DNA from: Phycisphaerales bacterium UBA7708
GTDB taxonomy: Bacteria; Planctomycetota; Phycisphaerae; Sedimentisphaerales; Anaerohalosphaeraceae
Length of the DNA: 15,742 nucleotides
Direction: 5' to 3'
Assembly (NCBI GenBank): GCA_002482415.1
Contig: DLFY01000064.1
Span: 4,623 to 20,364, forward strand
Shown here: piece after piece, positions 14,501-15,742 of the stretch
Layout: each line of letters starts with the position of its first letter
Numbering within the stretch: the stretch's first letter is position 1
The notes under the pieces: model-generated
Databases searched by the model: none
Seen by the model: only the letters and a program-made list of their open reading frames with translations
Told to the model about the DNA's origin: nothing
Translations under genes and position numbers: made by a program

Positions 14501-15334
14501 TTATTGCTCCTTCTGGTCGTCGGCGTCCAGTTCGTCGATGTGTTCTTTCTCGTAGTAGTGTTTCTTATAGGCAATCACGATACCACGCACCGCCAGCTCC
14601 GGCACCCACGAATCGACGAACTCGCACTCGTCTTTCAGGATGGCCGCGGCGTTTCCGGTCACGACAACGTGGGGCCACTTGCCAAGTTCTTCGGCGTATT
14701 TGCGGGCCATGGTTTCCAGCAGACCCGCCGCGGCATAGAAGACACCGGCGGCGATGGCCTTGCGGGTGTTGGTGCCATAGACGCTGTCCGGCCGGGCAAT
14801 GTCCACCTGCGGCAGTTTTGCCGTGGCCTTGTGCAGGGCGTTGGCACCCATGGCCATGCCCGGGGCAATGATGCCGCCCATGAACACGCCGTTGTCGTCC
14901 ACCAGGTCGATGGTGATGGCCGTGCCGAAATCGGCAACCATGACCGCATCTTCCACAACGGCATAGGCGGCTGCGGCGGTGACTAATCGGTCCGTGCCGA
15001 CTTCCTGCGGATTTTCCACATTGGTCTCAATCGGCAGGGGAATATCCCGGCCAATCAGACAGATGCGTTCGGAGAGGGTCTCTTTGACGGTGTCTTCGAC
15101 CAGCTTGGTCCAGGCCGGTTTGACGGAACTGGCCACGATGACCCCATCCCGCACGGGGATGGCCGCGCTGGGGACCAGAGGAATCTGATTCCAGCTTTCC
15201 TTGAGCACGGACGCAAGCTGCTGTTTGACGTCTTCGGCATCTCCGGCAATAGCTTTTAGATATTGCTCGGTATCATTCAGGTATAAAGCCAGCTTGATGT
15301 TGGTATTGCCGATATCGATTGCGATGATATTCAT
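14501..15334 (-). CDS. coaX: Type III pantothenate kinase
   Basis: CoaX phosphorylates pantothenate with ATP, the first step of coenzyme A synthesis, and is insensitive to CoA feedback. The 277-residue product carries the ASKHA-fold signatures DIGNTN (7-12), GTDRLV (113-118, usually GADR, with the catalytic Asp115), DFGTAITIDLV (135-145), GGIIAPGM (153-160) and GTNTRKAIAAG (187-197). Length is slightly above the usual 255-260 because of an acidic C-terminal tail (DELDADDQKEQ). The ATG at 15334 has only a weak AGG 7-8 nt upstream. It follows obgE by 33 nt and is almost contiguous with the mnmE-like GTPase, so the three look like one operon. Confidence 0.94.
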   Translation of the reverse strand: MNIIAIDIGNTNIKLALYLNDTEQYLKAIAGDAEDVKQQLASVLKESWNQIPLVPSAAIPVRDGVIVASSVKPAWTKLVEDTVKETLSERICLIGRDIPLPIETNVENPQEVGTDRLVTAAAAYAVVEDAVMVADFGTAITIDLVDDNGVFMGGIIAPGMAMGANALHKATAKLPQVDIARPDSVYGTNTRKAIAAGVFYAAAGLLETMARKYAEELGKWPHVVVTGNAAAILKDECEFVDSWVPELAVRGIVIAYKKHYYEKEHIDELDADDQKEQ

Positions 15335-15367
15335 ATAATGCCTGTTTCGTTTGGGTGGCGGTGCCGT

Positions 15368-15742
15368 CTAAGATGACCGGTTTTTCTTCTTTTCCACCAT
15401 CTCCCAGAGTTTCTCTTTCAATTCATCCAGACCTTTACCGGAGACAGCGGAGACAGTAACGACCTTTTTGCCTTTGAGCCGTTTTTTGATGTCGCTGATG
15501 TAAATGGCATCCGGGTCGAGGTCAGCCTTGTTCAGCACAATCAGTTCCGGCTTGCGGGTCAGGCTGGCGCTGTACAGCTTCAGTTCGTTGCGGATTTTCT
15601 TGTAATTGTCCACCGGGTCACTGTTGTCGGTCGGCATGATATCCAGCAGATGCACCAGAATCTTGGTGCGTTCGATATGCCGCAGGAATTCGTGTCCCAG
15701 CCCAGCGCCATCATGAGCGCCTTCGATCAGGCCAGGCAGGTC
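15368..15742 (-). CDS. obgE: Obg GTPase, C-terminal part (5' end beyond window)
   Basis: The last 124 residues of an Obg/CgtA GTPase are present; the frame stays open to the right edge. Visible are the G3 region DLPGLIEGAHDGAGLGHEFL (start of the fragment), RHIERTKILVHLLD, the G4 motif NKADL and the G5 region SAVSGKG. The protein ends with a short Lys-rich tail and has no OCT domain. Obg acts in 50S ribosome assembly and growth control. A GTG inside (15655) is not the start, because the G3 motif lies before it. It is upstream of coaX on the same strand, 33 nt away. Confidence 0.93.
   Translation of the reverse strand, partial: DLPGLIEGAHDGAGLGHEFLRHIERTKILVHLLDIMPTDNSDPVDNYKKIRNELKLYSASLTRKPELIVLNKADLDPDAIYISDIKKRLKGKKVVTVSAVSGKGLDELKEKLWEMVEKKKNRSS

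Noticed and set aside
13392..14555. 387-codon plus-strand open frame
   Set aside because: It is fully antisense to the mnmE-like gene, whose GTPase motifs are unambiguous; its translation shows no domain pattern and no start signals.
1..15742. CRISPR array, tRNA, rRNA, insertion sequence, defence system
   Set aside because: No regularly spaced repeats, cloverleaf-like sequence, transposase or known defence-protein motif was seen on either strand.

Overview
The window (about 15.7 kb) looks like a chromosomal segment of a free-living, polysaccharide-degrading bacterium. The gene set best fits the Planctomycetota, perhaps Phycisphaerae/Sedimentisphaerales-like. The clues are a secreted GH99/WbsX-like protein and a secreted CBM-GH51 arabinofuranosidase among housekeeping genes, a stand-alone radical SAM protein of the TIGR03960 type, a shortened MnmE-like GTPase, and moderate GC. 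The taxonomic placement is an inference from protein style; no rRNA or tRNA is present to confirm it.

Layout. The tail of an unidentified gene (3-167, +) is followed by a Nudix-family gene (292-912, +). A minus-strand cluster comes next: a periplasmic FAD:protein FMN transferase ApbE (2361-3398), a secreted HExxH metallopeptidase (1645-2349) and an AT-rich membrane protein of unknown function (939-1610). Divergent from apbE, and sharing a very short promoter region with it, is a plus-strand pair: the radical SAM gene (3443-5230) and a secreted GH99-like gene (5253-6503). A CxxC-containing 'hydrolase-like' protein (6511-7002, -) is convergent with that pair. It is divergent from an exported protein made of three beta-rich GxW repeats (7287-8318, +). 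The latter ends at a strong bidirectional terminator shared with a minus-strand cluster: LOG-family phosphoribohydrolase (8491-9195), endonuclease III (9272-9952) and a YdjM-like membrane protein (10028-10633).

A 617-bp gene-free stretch (10634-11250) follows. It holds several inverted repeats and one copy of a two-armed dispersed repeat, whose other copy (inverted) lies at 8382-8481. The right part is a minus-strand housekeeping run, obgE (partial, to the window edge) - coaX - mnmE-like GTPase, with the GH51 arabinofuranosidase placed 26 nt downstream of the mnmE-like stop codon, as if added to the end of that transcription unit.

Functional picture. CoaX (CoA synthesis), Obg (ribosome assembly), the MnmE-like GTPase, Nth (base excision repair), LOG and the Nudix protein are intracellular housekeeping functions. 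The GH99-like and GH51 proteins, the metallopeptidase, ApbE and the triple-repeat protein act outside the cytoplasmic membrane.

Points most worth a second look: the paired dispersed repeat with two conserved arms and a variable middle; a palindromic -10 that may drive both apbE and a leaderless radical SAM mRNA; the MnmE homologue that lacks the C-terminal catalytic CxGK tail; and the internally triplicated exported protein. I saw no CRISPR array, complete insertion sequence, phage gene or recognisable defence system.
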